Position numbers and translations under genes: made by a program. Below the pieces are notes generated by a model. It searched no databases. It saw nothing but the letters and a program-made list of their open reading frames with translations, and was not told the origin of the DNA. From positions 205,719 to 269,718 of the forward strand of contig JAHBSL010000003.1 in NCBI GenBank assembly GCA_019639135.1: 64,000 nt of DNA, in the 5' to 3' direction. The stretch is from Acidobacteriota bacterium (lineage in GTDB: Bacteria > Acidobacteriota > Blastocatellia > Pyrinomonadales > Pyrinomonadaceae). Each line of letters begins with the position of its first letter. The stretch's first letter is position 1. This document shows positions 1 through 7,847 of the stretch, one piece after another.

Positions 1-13
1 GAACCTGCCAATT

Positions 14-736
14 TTGAAGATCGAACATAAATGTCCGGAGTGCGGGCTGCAGAAGGATGGGTTTTTCTGCTGTGTTTCCGACGACAGCCTCGATCTGTTT
101 CAGGTCACGAAGATCACCAACACCTATCCGGCAGGAAGCATGCTCTTCATAGAGGGACAGCCAGCGAACGGAGTTTACATCCTTTGTCAGGGCAGCGTAA
201 AGCTTTACACTTGCTCGCAGGACGGCAAGGTCGTCATCCTGCACATCGCAAAACCGGGCGAAATACTCGGCTTGAGTGCTATCGTTGCTGGCGGCGAATA
301 CGAAGTTTCGGCCGAAGTGCTTGAGCCCTGCCAGATTAACTTTGTCCGTCGGAAAGAGTTCCTGGACCTTATCGAAAAGCGGTCTGACGTCGCCATGCGG
401 GCCGTCGAGCATCTGAGCCAGCAATATTACGACGCCTACGATCAGATCCGCTCTTTCGGGCTTACGAACTCCGTTGCCGGTAAGCTCGCGGCGCTAATGC
501 TCTCTTGGTGTCGCGACACTGGCAATGGCTACGGAGCGGTCAGGCTGAAGCTGCCATTCACGCACGAAGAGATCGCCGAGATGATCGGTACTTCGCGAGA
601 GACGGTAACGCGGCTCTTAAAGGACTTCCGGCAAGACGAGCTAATTACCCTTAAGGGGTCAGACCTCCTGATCCACGATCCTGAGCGTTTGCGATCGGTG
701 GTCACAAGGCCACGTGGTTCGCGGGCGCGAAGCTGA
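14..736 (+). CDS. Crp/Fnr family transcriptional regulator
   Basis: A 240-residue transcription factor. The N-terminus has Cys7, Cys10, Cys19 and Cys20 (CxxC then CC), which could hold an Fe-S cluster or zinc. A cyclic-nucleotide-type beta-roll covers about residues 30-120, followed by a dimerisation helix and a Crp-type winged HTH at about 183-206. The recognition helix reads S194-R195-E196-T-V-T-R200, keeping the Arg-Glu-x3-Arg that E. coli CRP uses to read TGTGA. The cAMP-binding arginine of CRP is not preserved (the roll reads YEVSA), so the effector is probably not cAMP. The start shown is TTG at 14; the gene could begin further upstream, outside the window. Three perfect TGTGA-N6-TCACA sites lie next to the neighbouring cytochrome genes, so it probably controls the electron-transfer island. 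Confidence 0.92.
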   Translation: MKIEHKCPECGLQKDGFFCCVSDDSLDLFQVTKITNTYPAGSMLFIEGQPANGVYILCQGSVKLYTCSQDGKVVILHIAKPGEILGLSAIVAGGEYEVSAEVLEPCQINFVRRKEFLDLIEKRSDVAMRAVEHLSQQYYDAYDQIRSFGLTNSVAGKLAALMLSWCRDTGNGYGAVRLKLPFTHEEIAEMIGTSRETVTRLLKDFRQDELITLKGSDLLIHDPERLRSVVTRPRGSRARS

Positions 737-737
737 C

Positions 738-753
738 TGTGATGCTGATCACA
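738..753. promoter_or_regulatory. CRP-type operator, site 1
   Basis: TGTGATGCTGATCACA is a perfect TGTGA-N6-TCACA palindrome. It begins 1 base after the regulator's stop codon and is centred about 91 bases before the TTG of the next gene. It matches the E. coli CRP consensus half-sites exactly. Binding by the upstream regulator is inferred from its CRP-like recognition helix. Confidence 0.75.
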
Positions 754-836
754 TAAGGGTGTGACGGTTGTCCTATCTCTCAGTGCCAACTAGACCAATA
801 ACTAGCGGATAACTTCTTCTCCCGCAGGGAGGCCGC

Positions 837-1295
837 TTGATCGAACTGCCGGATCGCAGCTTCAACCCTCGAAATAAGGTCACAGACCGTGCGGTGCCCG
901 TCCGCCCATTGATATTTCATCTCGATGAAGCGGCAGGTTCACGGCTCTTGAGCTATGGAAAGCCGATGCTGGCTGCCGCCGGCGAACGTTTGATGGGCGC
1001 GGATGAAGTTCCCCGACGTGCCCTTTTCCTTCTAACCGGTAGAGCGTCCCTCCATCTGCTCAATTCATCTTCATCTGACGTCTTCGGCCGAAGCGAGTTG
1101 ATCGGGTTTGCCGAGGCCATCTCACGCAGGCCGATGTGCTATTCCGTGGTCGCCGAAAGCGACTGCCGCATAGAAATGATCGACCGCGGTGAGCTACTGC
1201 TCGCAATAACCAAAGACGATCATTTGAGACAGAGCCTGATCCTCGCCCTGAGCACGGAAATACAAGAAATATATAGACTTTTTGCGCTTTTGTGA
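837..1295 (+). CDS. Cyclic-nucleotide-domain-like protein lacking a DNA-binding domain
   Basis: A 152-residue protein that resembles the N-terminal sensor half of a Crp/Fnr regulator: beta-roll segments at about residues 40-120 (including a RALFLLTGRASLHLL stretch) and the start of a dimerisation helix at the C-terminus, then a stop where the HTH would follow. The TTG start at 837 has a good Shine-Dalgarno (GCAGGGAGG) upstream. It lies between the Crp/Fnr regulator and the decahaem cytochrome gene, with a CRP-type site on each side. It could modulate the full-length regulator by heterodimerising or act as a separate sensor; both ideas are inference. Its stop codon lies inside CRP-type site 2. 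Confidence 0.7.
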   Translation: MIELPDRSFNPRNKVTDRAVPVRPLIFHLDEAAGSRLLSYGKPMLAAAGERLMGADEVPRRALFLLTGRASLHLLNSSSSDVFGRSELIGFAEAISRRPMCYSVVAESDCRIEMIDRGELLLAITKDDHLRQSLILALSTEIQEIYRLFALL

Positions 1296-1306
1296 CACCT
1301 GTCACA
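1291..1306. promoter_or_regulatory. CRP-type operator, site 2
   Basis: TGTGACACCTGTCACA is a perfect TGTGA-N6-TCACA palindrome overlapping the stop codon of the preceding gene and centred about 94 bases before the ATG of the decahaem cytochrome. That is a plausible position for activation of the cytochrome-porin operon. Confidence 0.78.
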
Positions 1307-1336
1307 GAGAGCCATCGTTATTCGATATAGAGTTAG

Positions 1337-1352
1337 TTGGCAAAATAGCCAA
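1337..1352. promoter_or_regulatory. TTGGC-N6-GCCAA inverted repeat
   Basis: A perfect palindrome TTGGCAAAATAGCCAA lies between CRP-type site 2 and the ribosome binding site of the decahaem cytochrome gene. It could be a second operator or part of the leader. No binding protein is identifiable from the sequence. Confidence 0.4.
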
Positions 1353-1392
1353 AGTTCTACAATTTTGTTCCCACGTTTTCAGGGAGGCGACC

Positions 1393-2427
1393 ATGGCTTC
1401 AACAACATTTATTAAACTTATCCTGGTTATCGTGACCTTTTCGGTCATCGTGATCTGGGGTGCTTTCGGAACGGTCTCGCAGGCCATCAGTACATCGGAA
1501 GTCGCCCTTTATGAAAACGAGGCCGTTTATCAGGTCGGGCAGGACGACTACGTTGGGTCGGAGACCTGCAAAGCCTGTCACGAACAACAATTCGACCAGG
1601 TAGCAAAAACCATACACGGAAAACTCGGCGAACTGACCGGTTGGAAAGGCAAGGTTGTCGGCTGCGAGGCGTGCCACGGCCCCGGCCGCGAACACGTTGA
1701 AGGCGGCGGCGACCGCACGAAGATCAAGATCTTCAAGGAAATGGACACAAAGGCCGTTTCCGAAAGCTGCCTTACCTGCCATGCCGGCCGAGAGAACCAC
1801 AACAATTTCCGCCGCGGCGACCACTTCCGAAACAACGTCGGATGTACGGATTGCCACTCGGCACACGGTTCGACATTCGGGCCGGAGAAGGCGGGTTCCA
1901 TCACCTTTGCAAATGATGCGTCACGCGAACGCCCGACCCTTGCAAGCCGGGCGATGCTCATCGCGGCCGAACCGCAGCTTTGTATAAGCTGCCACTCGGA
2001 AATGAAGGCCCAGTTCTCGAAACCCTTCCGCCACAAGGTGCTTGAAGGGACGATGAACTGCAGCGATTGCCATAACCCGCACGGCGGATTTGAGAGCAAG
2101 CAGACTCGGGTTGCTCTGGGATCGGATCAATCCTGTCTCCGTTGCCATACTCAGATGCAGGGCCCGTTCGCATTCGAACACGCTCCGCTCAAGACCGAAG
2201 GCTGCGGCGCGTGCCACACACCGCATGGCTCCAACAACCCGAAGATGCTCAAACGCAGCTCGGTCAGGCAACTCTGCCTTGAGTGCCATACGAACATCGT
2301 GAACGTCGAACTCGACCCAAATATTCCAACTGGGCCGCACACGCAAACGAGCATTCGCACACAGAACTGCACGGTCTGCCACTCGCAGATACACGGTTCG
2401 AACAGCAACAAGGATTTCTTCAGATAG
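1393..2427 (+). CDS. Decahaem c-type cytochrome, MtrA/DmsE family
   Basis: A 344-residue exported cytochrome with exactly ten CXXCH motifs (CKACH, CEACH, CLTCH, CTDCH, CISCH, CSDCH, CLRCH, CGACH, CLECH, CTVCH). An N-terminal hydrophobic segment at about residues 5-25 acts as signal peptide or anchor. Length and haem number fit MtrA/PioA/DmsE, which carry electrons across the periplasm and into an outer-membrane barrel. ATG 1393 was chosen because AGGGAGG lies just upstream and a signal sequence follows at once; a longer reading frame upstream has neither. The barrel gene follows after 13 bases, so the two form an operon. Direction of flow (respiratory output or electron uptake) cannot be told from sequence. 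Confidence 0.95.
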   Translation: MASTTFIKLILVIVTFSVIVIWGAFGTVSQAISTSEVALYENEAVYQVGQDDYVGSETCKACHEQQFDQVAKTIHGKLGELTGWKGKVVGCEACHGPGREHVEGGGDRTKIKIFKEMDTKAVSESCLTCHAGRENHNNFRRGDHFRNNVGCTDCHSAHGSTFGPEKAGSITFANDASRERPTLASRAMLIAAEPQLCISCHSEMKAQFSKPFRHKVLEGTMNCSDCHNPHGGFESKQTRVALGSDQSCLRCHTQMQGPFAFEHAPLKTEGCGACHTPHGSNNPKMLKRSSVRQLCLECHTNIVNVELDPNIPTGPHTQTSIRTQNCTVCHSQIHGSNSNKDFFR

Positions 2428-2440
2428 GGGGCACAGAACA

Positions 2441-4513
2441 ATGATCTCCATAGAAAGAAAAAACGTTCCGCTTAGAGAACTCTGTTGCCGCCCGGCGATG
2501 AGCCTATCCATTTTTGCGGCGCTCATCGCGTTCGCATTCTCCGCGACGGCCCAATCGCCGACCCCGACACCAGAAGACCGGTTCACGATCAAAGGTAGTA
2601 CCGAGATCAGCGCCCGCTGGGTTGACGTAGAGGGCAGCGAGAACAAGTTCCGAAGCGATTTCAACTACAAACGCGGCTTTCGTGTTTTCGATTCAGGATT
2701 GACGATCGAGGACACAAGCAAGTCAGGCTCCAAGGCGTTTGATGCTTTGACCATTTTAGGATCGGGTTGGGGAGCAGACCCGAACGGTTATTTCCGTGCG
2801 AACATGGAGCGCGACGGTTACTACCGCTTCGACGCTAATGTTCGCAGGGTTGTTTATTTCAACAATGTGAATAATCACGCGGTCGGAAACGATCTCCGTA
2901 ATCTTCACAATTCCGATCGGCGTCGAAACTTCGGCGACCTTGATCTCACCCTTCTTCCGCAGAATCCGAACATTCGTTTCCGCGTCGGTTATTCGTTTAA
3001 CTTTGCTGATGGAATGGGCACAACATCAACACGCATCTCGCGTGGAGATGTGTTCCCGGCCACGCAGGATGTGGACTACACAGCCAACGATTTTCGTGTA
3101 GGCGCGGACGGCAAGGTTCTGGGCTTCAATCTCTCGGGAACCTACGGTTATCGGTCGTTCAAGGATCGGACCCGCTTCTTCGTGAACAACGATCCGGGCG
3201 ACGTTACGACCAACACGGTCAGGATCAATTCGATGGAGCGGACCTATCCGATCGACGGCGAGACCCATTTTGGTGTCTTTAGCCTCAACCGGACGTTCGC
3301 GAAAGTTTTCGACGTAACGGCGAAGGTGACGCACGCAGCGGTCGCGACGGACTTTACATTCGATGAGGTTGTCAATTATTTCAATTCAACGAATGTTAAC
3401 GTTATCGATACCTATAATGCTGTTGGTGATTCAAAGCGTTTGCAGACCCGAGCCGATCTTGGTTTGACATGGCGAATAGCGGATAGGTTCCGCATCTCGA
3501 ACACGTTCAATTTTGACGGGTTCAATATCAACGGCGGAAATGTCTATCAATTTGTCGGCGTTCCGGGATCGACGACCCGGCAACTCAACTACACGGCGAC
3601 GCGTTACCGTCGCTACACGAACACGCTCGAGGGCGATTTCCAGGTCAACAATCGGTTTGGATTCAATATCGGCTGGCGCTATACGCACCGTGAGGTTGCT
3701 CTTGGTATCTCTACGGTGAATTTTGGTACGCCGATACCTGCGATCAATCCGGAAGAGGCCGAGAACTCGACCCACTCGGTGATCTTCGGTACGAAGTTCA
3801 AGCCAACGTCGAATTGGACGGTCTTTGCCGACATCGAGGCCGGCAAGGCAGATAACGTCTTTACGCGGCTCGCGAATTATGAGTTCGCAAATTTCCGGGT
3901 AAGAAGCCGAACGCATTTCAACAAGTTCGCCGTTAATTTTTCCTTGATCACCAAGGATAATGACAACCCCGGACAGAGCGTAACGGCTCCGACGGCATCG
4001 TTCGTCACCGAAGTACGCAGCCGCATCTTCTCAAGCTCGGTCGATTGGAATCCGATCGACGAGGTCAGCATTACCAGCGGCTACGATTACCATTGGCTAA
4101 CGAGCGAGGTCTCAGTGCTGATCCCGCTTGGCGGGCCGGCAACTCCGGGACTTAGCCAGTACTTTGTTCGCGACAATTACTTCTTCATCGACGGCAGCTT
4201 CCGTCCGCATCCGCGGGTCGGCATCTTCGGCAGCTTCCGATGGAACAAGGACAACGGAGCGAATGTTGCTATTCCGCCGCTCGGTTCTTCGCTGATCTTC
4301 AGCGAGTACCCGATCGACCTGAAGATGCCGGAAGTGAGAGGCACATTCAGGCTCAATCGCTACATGGACTGGAGCGTCGGCTATCAATACTTTGACTACA
4401 GCGAGCTGACGCCGCAGCAAGTTCAGTACGGCATTGCTCCGCAGAACTACAACGCACATCTTCCGTATGTTTCGCTGAGGATCTACCTCGGCCGTGCGGC
4501 TATGGACAGATAG
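2441..4513 (+). CDS. Outer-membrane beta-barrel, MtrB/PioB family
   Basis: A 690-residue protein with an N-terminal signal peptide ending near SATAQ (about residue 37), then alternating amphipathic strands rich in aromatic and Arg/Asp residues to the end (GVRVG-, RFRIS-, GWRYTHRE-type strands), as expected for a large barrel. Length matches MtrB/PioB (about 700-800). In this family the barrel sheathes the decahaem cytochrome so that haems span the outer membrane. It directly follows the decahaem gene with a 13-base gap. No surface MtrC/OmcA-type decahaem gene follows, so the pair resembles the two-component PioAB/DmsEF arrangement. The Shewanella MtrB CXXC motif near the mature N-terminus is not seen. 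Confidence 0.88.
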   Translation: MISIERKNVPLRELCCRPAMSLSIFAALIAFAFSATAQSPTPTPEDRFTIKGSTEISARWVDVEGSENKFRSDFNYKRGFRVFDSGLTIEDTSKSGSKAFDALTILGSGWGADPNGYFRANMERDGYYRFDANVRRVVYFNNVNNHAVGNDLRNLHNSDRRRNFGDLDLTLLPQNPNIRFRVGYSFNFADGMGTTSTRISRGDVFPATQDVDYTANDFRVGADGKVLGFNLSGTYGYRSFKDRTRFFVNNDPGDVTTNTVRINSMERTYPIDGETHFGVFSLNRTFAKVFDVTAKVTHAAVATDFTFDEVVNYFNSTNVNVIDTYNAVGDSKRLQTRADLGLTWRIADRFRISNTFNFDGFNINGGNVYQFVGVPGSTTRQLNYTATRYRRYTNTLEGDFQVNNRFGFNIGWRYTHREVALGISTVNFGTPIPAINPEEAENSTHSVIFGTKFKPTSNWTVFADIEAGKADNVFTRLANYEFANFRVRSRTHFNKFAVNFSLITKDNDNPGQSVTAPTASFVTEVRSRIFSSSVDWNPIDEVSITSGYDYHWLTSEVSVLIPLGGPATPGLSQYFVRDNYFFIDGSFRPHPRVGIFGSFRWNKDNGANVAIPPLGSSLIFSEYPIDLKMPEVRGTFRLNRYMDWSVGYQYFDYSELTPQQVQYGIAPQNYNAHLPYVSLRIYLGRAAMDR

Positions 4514-4540
4514 TTTTCGGTCGTCCTCCTCCGAAAAGAG

Positions 4541-4587
4541 AACTGCGGCAGCGATCGCCCCCGGATCGCGGCCGCAGTTTTCCTTTT
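4541..4587 (+). terminator. Rho-independent terminator after the cytochrome-porin operon
   Basis: Nested hairpin: AACTGCGGC (4541-4549) pairs with GCCGCAGTT (4571-4579), and inside it GCGATC pairs with GATCGC. A T-rich tail (TTCCTTTTT) follows. It lies between two convergent genes. Confidence 0.85.
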
Positions 4588-4601
4588 TAAATTTCCTCAG
4601 C

Positions 4602-6227
4602 CTATTTTGTGATCTTATAGTTTTGGCCCGTGTGGCACTCCGCACACTGGAACCGGGAGATATCACCGAGGTTCAGCGGATGCTGGAACGCCCGGTCGCC
4701 GGTGTGGCAGGCGGCGCATTGCCAGGTGTTTCGGTCGCCGAGGTTCACCGGATGCTGGAACAAGCCGTCCGTCGGAACTATCCGCTGGCCTGCGAAGGTC
4801 TGGTCGAGCGTTGTATGGCAAACGGCACAGTCGTTGCGGATGACGCGGCCCTCGGGGCTCTTGTGCTGGCCGTCATGGCAGCGGAAGCAACCCTGTGCAT
4901 TGAAGTGGCCGATGTTGTTGGTATGGCTCGACCAATCGGTCTTCATCTCGGGGAAGAAGTACGTCCGGTAGATACTTGCAACCTCGGATGCGGCAGCATC
5001 GACCGAAGCACGCTTGGCCGAGTAAACGTCAGGGTAGGTTTCACGATAGTAGCGCGGCAGATCGGCAAGTATCACCGCGACCGCTTCGTCCTCGGTGTTG
5101 TATTTGCGGGCGAGGACTTCGACGGCTTTCATCTTAAGGAAAGGCAGGGTCACATCGAGCCGGGCTGCGGCGAACGCCTGATCTACGGCCTGGTTCGGTG
5201 AGAGGTAAATATGTGCCGGGCGATTGTGGCAGTCGATGCAGTCCATCCTCTTCTTTTCGGCCTGTTCGATCGCCTGTGCCGTCAGGTTCGCGCTTGCGGA
5301 GGTGTATTCGATGATCTGTCCGTCCTTTGTTTTCATCCGCACCCAGGGGATCTCCTGGCGTCGCTCATCGGTAGCAACATATGTGATCTCGTTATCGAGA
5401 TTCATGTGCCAATGGATGCCGCCGACCTCGCCGCGTTCCGGACTGCCGCCGCCGACCTTGATCATCATTCGGATCTGCCGCAGCGAGTTGTTCTCGTCAT
5501 AGCCGTAATGATTAAAGACCTTAAGCTTGTCACCGTAATACTTTTCCGGCCAATGACATTTGGCACAGGTCTCATTGGCGTTGCGCATGTTGTGGATCGG
5601 CGTTTTGATCGGGCGGTCGTAGGTATCAAAAGCGACGGCGTAGAGCTGCCGCATCCCGTTGAACTTTGAGCGGACGTACCACTCCGGACCGCCGCCGACG
5701 TGGCAATCAACGCATTTGATGCTGGCGTGTGGAGCGGCCTGGTGCGAAATGAACTCGGGCTTCATCACCGTATGGCATTGCTCGCCGCAAAACGAGACCG
5801 ACTCCGTATATTCGAACGCCCGGTAGCTGCCGAATGCCGTCAGAAAGAGGAAGATGAACCCGCCCGCGATCAGGGCAACGAGCGATCGGCGACACGAGGG
5901 GTCGTTGAGATCGAGGACCGGATACGGAGCGATCGGTGAATCAGGCTGCTTCCGCCGCCTTCGCCGCTCGAGCAGAGCTCCAACGATCGCGACAAAGAAG
6001 CCGAACCCCATAACCGACGGCAGCAGAATGTAAGTAACAAGAACAGTGTAGGGATTGTCCGAGCCGCCCGAAAACTCGACAAGCACAAGGAGCGCAATGC
6101 TGGTAAGTGCGGCGATGACGATGGCGAAGCCCGCAAAGCTGATGAAATTACGGAAAAGGCTGGGCTTTCTAGGCTTTTCTTCCTCGGGTTTCGGCGTTTC
6201 TTCTTGCTTAACGTTCTCTTCGCTCAT
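4602..6227 (-). CDS. Octahaem NapC/NirT-like membrane cytochrome c
   Basis: A 541-residue protein. The N-terminus is charged and cytoplasmic (Lys/Glu-rich, residues 1-25), followed by three predicted membrane helices (about 28-52, 63-88, 113-135) and a large periplasmic region. Haem motifs: one CGEQCH (CX3CH, followed by V-M, the likely axial Met) and seven CXXCH (CVDCH, CAKCH, CIDCH, CFRCH, CAVCH, CAACH, CAECH). NapC/NirT/NrfH proteins oxidise membrane quinol and pass electrons to periplasmic cytochromes, so this is the obvious quinol-side partner for the decahaem-barrel conduit. The C-terminal half carries two near-repeats built on HPxNLGD. Convergent with the barrel gene and divided from it by a terminator. 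Confidence 0.88.
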   Translation of the reverse strand: MSEENVKQEETPKPEEEKPRKPSLFRNFISFAGFAIVIAALTSIALLVLVEFSGGSDNPYTVLVTYILLPSVMGFGFFVAIVGALLERRRRRKQPDSPIAPYPVLDLNDPSCRRSLVALIAGGFIFLFLTAFGSYRAFEYTESVSFCGEQCHTVMKPEFISHQAAPHASIKCVDCHVGGGPEWYVRSKFNGMRQLYAVAFDTYDRPIKTPIHNMRNANETCAKCHWPEKYYGDKLKVFNHYGYDENNSLRQIRMMIKVGGGSPERGEVGGIHWHMNLDNEITYVATDERRQEIPWVRMKTKDGQIIEYTSASANLTAQAIEQAEKKRMDCIDCHNRPAHIYLSPNQAVDQAFAAARLDVTLPFLKMKAVEVLARKYNTEDEAVAVILADLPRYYRETYPDVYSAKRASVDAAASEVASIYRTYFFPEMKTDWSSHTNNIGHFNAQGCFRCHDGQHKSPEGRVIRNDCAVCHTTLDQTFAGQRIVPTDGLFQHPVNLGDRNTWQCAACHTGDRAFQHPLNLGDISRFQCAECHTGQNYKITK

Positions 6228-6396
6228 CGATTCGTTCTCCAGTCGTCTCTGTCAACTCACTCCGCGGCCCTAAAAGCGCAAGCAAGCGGCGTGACCGTTT
6301 TCGGGTCATCGCCGGCTTGCTCGAGGAGGGAACGCAGTTGCGTTCACGGATGTTCCTTTACAGTTGCTTTGTATCAACCTTTGGTGCGGCTTCCGG

Positions 6397-6738
6397 TCAT
6401 TCGCTCGGCGGTGTCCGGAGTTCGCGCATATATTTCACGAGTGCAAGTGCCTTTGCTTCATCAATGCCTTTATCGCGATATGCGGGCATATGAGGCGGCT
6501 TGGCCGCTTTCTTTCCGTCAAGGATCGCCTTGACCATCTCTTCGTCTGTCATCTCAGTATCGAAGGATTTTTCGGCCTTTGGCGAGTGGCACATCGCACA
6601 CTTTGCCTTATAAACGGCGGCCGTATCGTCATCAGCGAGCGGAGCCGCGTTAGAGATATCCGGCCGTGCGGCTAGAATCAAGAAAACAGGTAACAGAATG
6701 GCTGCGATAGCGACAAATTTTACGGGGATGTTTTTCAT
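6397..6738 (-). CDS. Small monohaem c-type cytochrome
   Basis: A 113-residue class I-like cytochrome: signal peptide (MKNIPVKFVAIAAILLPVF, cleaved near SNAAP), one CAMCH haem motif, a C-terminal helix (AKALALVKYMREL) and a Met in PPHMPAYRDKG that could be the sixth haem ligand. It probably shuttles electrons in the periplasm. ATG 6738 is preferred over an upstream TTG because GGGAG precedes it and the signal peptide starts there. Neighbours on both sides are multihaem cytochromes in the same orientation; gaps of about 160 bases on each side suggest separate promoters. Confidence 0.9.
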   Translation of the reverse strand: MKNIPVKFVAIAAILLPVFLILAARPDISNAAPLADDDTAAVYKAKCAMCHSPKAEKSFDTEMTDEEMVKAILDGKKAAKPPHMPAYRDKGIDEAKALALVKYMRELRTPPSE

Positions 6739-6898
6739 AATACAGGCTCCCAACTGTTAGTGCTCGGGAGAGCTTACCGGAACCCGTCCGGTGCATTAAG
6801 CCAAGTCCGCAATCCGTGTTCCGTAACGGAAGCTCAATAAATTCGCACCTATAATTTGCCCAAGGGCCGCGCTCACCGCGAATTTCATTGCCGAATGG

Positions 6899-7840
6899 TC
6901 AAAACCTCGCGAAGTTTTCCGCGCTTCGAAATTCCGCCGTGAACTTGAAGTTCTCGCCTTTATGACAGCGGCTGCAGGAGGCGAAATCCTCGCCGCCGAA
7001 CGCCCGCTTGCCGTTGTGGCAGGTAGCACAGTTCTGCCCACGTGCCGTCGCAAGGTGCATGACGGCGGCCGGGGCGGTCATCTGCCTTCCTCTTGGGGCA
7101 CCGGGCCTTACATTGTGGCAGCTATTGCAGCTAAGCCTTTGTTTGGAGCCGTGCGCAGAGTGCGAGAAATTTGCAGCAAGTGCCCTGATGCCGCCGAGCC
7201 GAGGCCCGGGCGAGCCGGCTTCGTGGCAGGTAGCACAGGACGCAATGTCATTGCCTTCGAACTGAGCGTTGGGCGAATGGCACTGAAAGCACGTCGCGTG
7301 TGAATTCGCCCGCGTCGGCACGGAAAACGTCGCACCCGAACGGGCCGGCTGGTGGCAATCGGCGCAGTTGGAATGCGGCGTATGCTTCGCGTGGTCAAAT
7401 TTTGCATTGAACGACCGAAGCGTTGGAAATTCTTTCATCGCACCGGTTGCCGAGTCCGTGTGGCAGATGGTGCAGATCTGTCCCTGCGGTTCCTTGAAGT
7501 GCTCTACGTGGCAACTCGCGCACGGGATGTGGCCGGAGAACTTCATCTGCGCCGAGTTATCTTCGCGTGTATGGCAGACGAGGCAAGGAAGCCGGGCGTG
7601 CTGTTCATTATCGTGGCCGAACTTCGAATAATCACCTTCAGGAAACTCGAATTTTACTTGAGTCGATTCGGCAACGGGCGTCGGAGTTGCGGCCGCGTTC
7701 AGCGCCGTTTGCTCCGGCGAAGAACCGCAGGCGGCAAAATAGAGCGAAGCGGCGAGCACGGCGAATGCGACCGCCGCGAGCTTGGACGCCCGCATTGCGG
7801 AAGAGCTGTTCGCTTTGGGGTTGTTGCCTTCCGGTCCCAT
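6899..7840 (-). CDS. Nonahaem c-type cytochrome lipoprotein
   Basis: A 313-residue protein starting at ATG 7840, 7 bases after the stop of the upstream cytochrome gene, so the two are one operon. The N-terminal signal ends in a lipobox (YFAAC-G), so the mature protein should be lipid-anchored. Nine CXXCH motifs follow (CLVCH, CASCH, CTICH, CADCH, CFQCH, CATCH, CNSCH, CATCH, CSRCH), with extra His residues (FDHAKHTPHSN, FSHSAHGS) that can serve as distal ligands in the cytochrome c3/c7-like manner. A longer frame upstream overlaps the preceding gene and lacks a signal sequence. It may lie at the outer membrane as a terminal or docking cytochrome; its exact partner is unknown. Confidence 0.88.
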   Translation of the reverse strand: MGPEGNNPKANSSSAMRASKLAAVAFAVLAASLYFAACGSSPEQTALNAAATPTPVAESTQVKFEFPEGDYSKFGHDNEQHARLPCLVCHTREDNSAQMKFSGHIPCASCHVEHFKEPQGQICTICHTDSATGAMKEFPTLRSFNAKFDHAKHTPHSNCADCHQPARSGATFSVPTRANSHATCFQCHSPNAQFEGNDIASCATCHEAGSPGPRLGGIRALAANFSHSAHGSKQRLSCNSCHNVRPGAPRGRQMTAPAAVMHLATARGQNCATCHNGKRAFGGEDFASCSRCHKGENFKFTAEFRSAENFARF

Positions 7841-7847
7841 TACTTTT

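Noticed and set aside
1399..2664. Long minus-strand frames across the decahaem and barrel genes
   Set aside because: Shadows of the real genes: haem motifs and signal peptides are only found on the plus strand.
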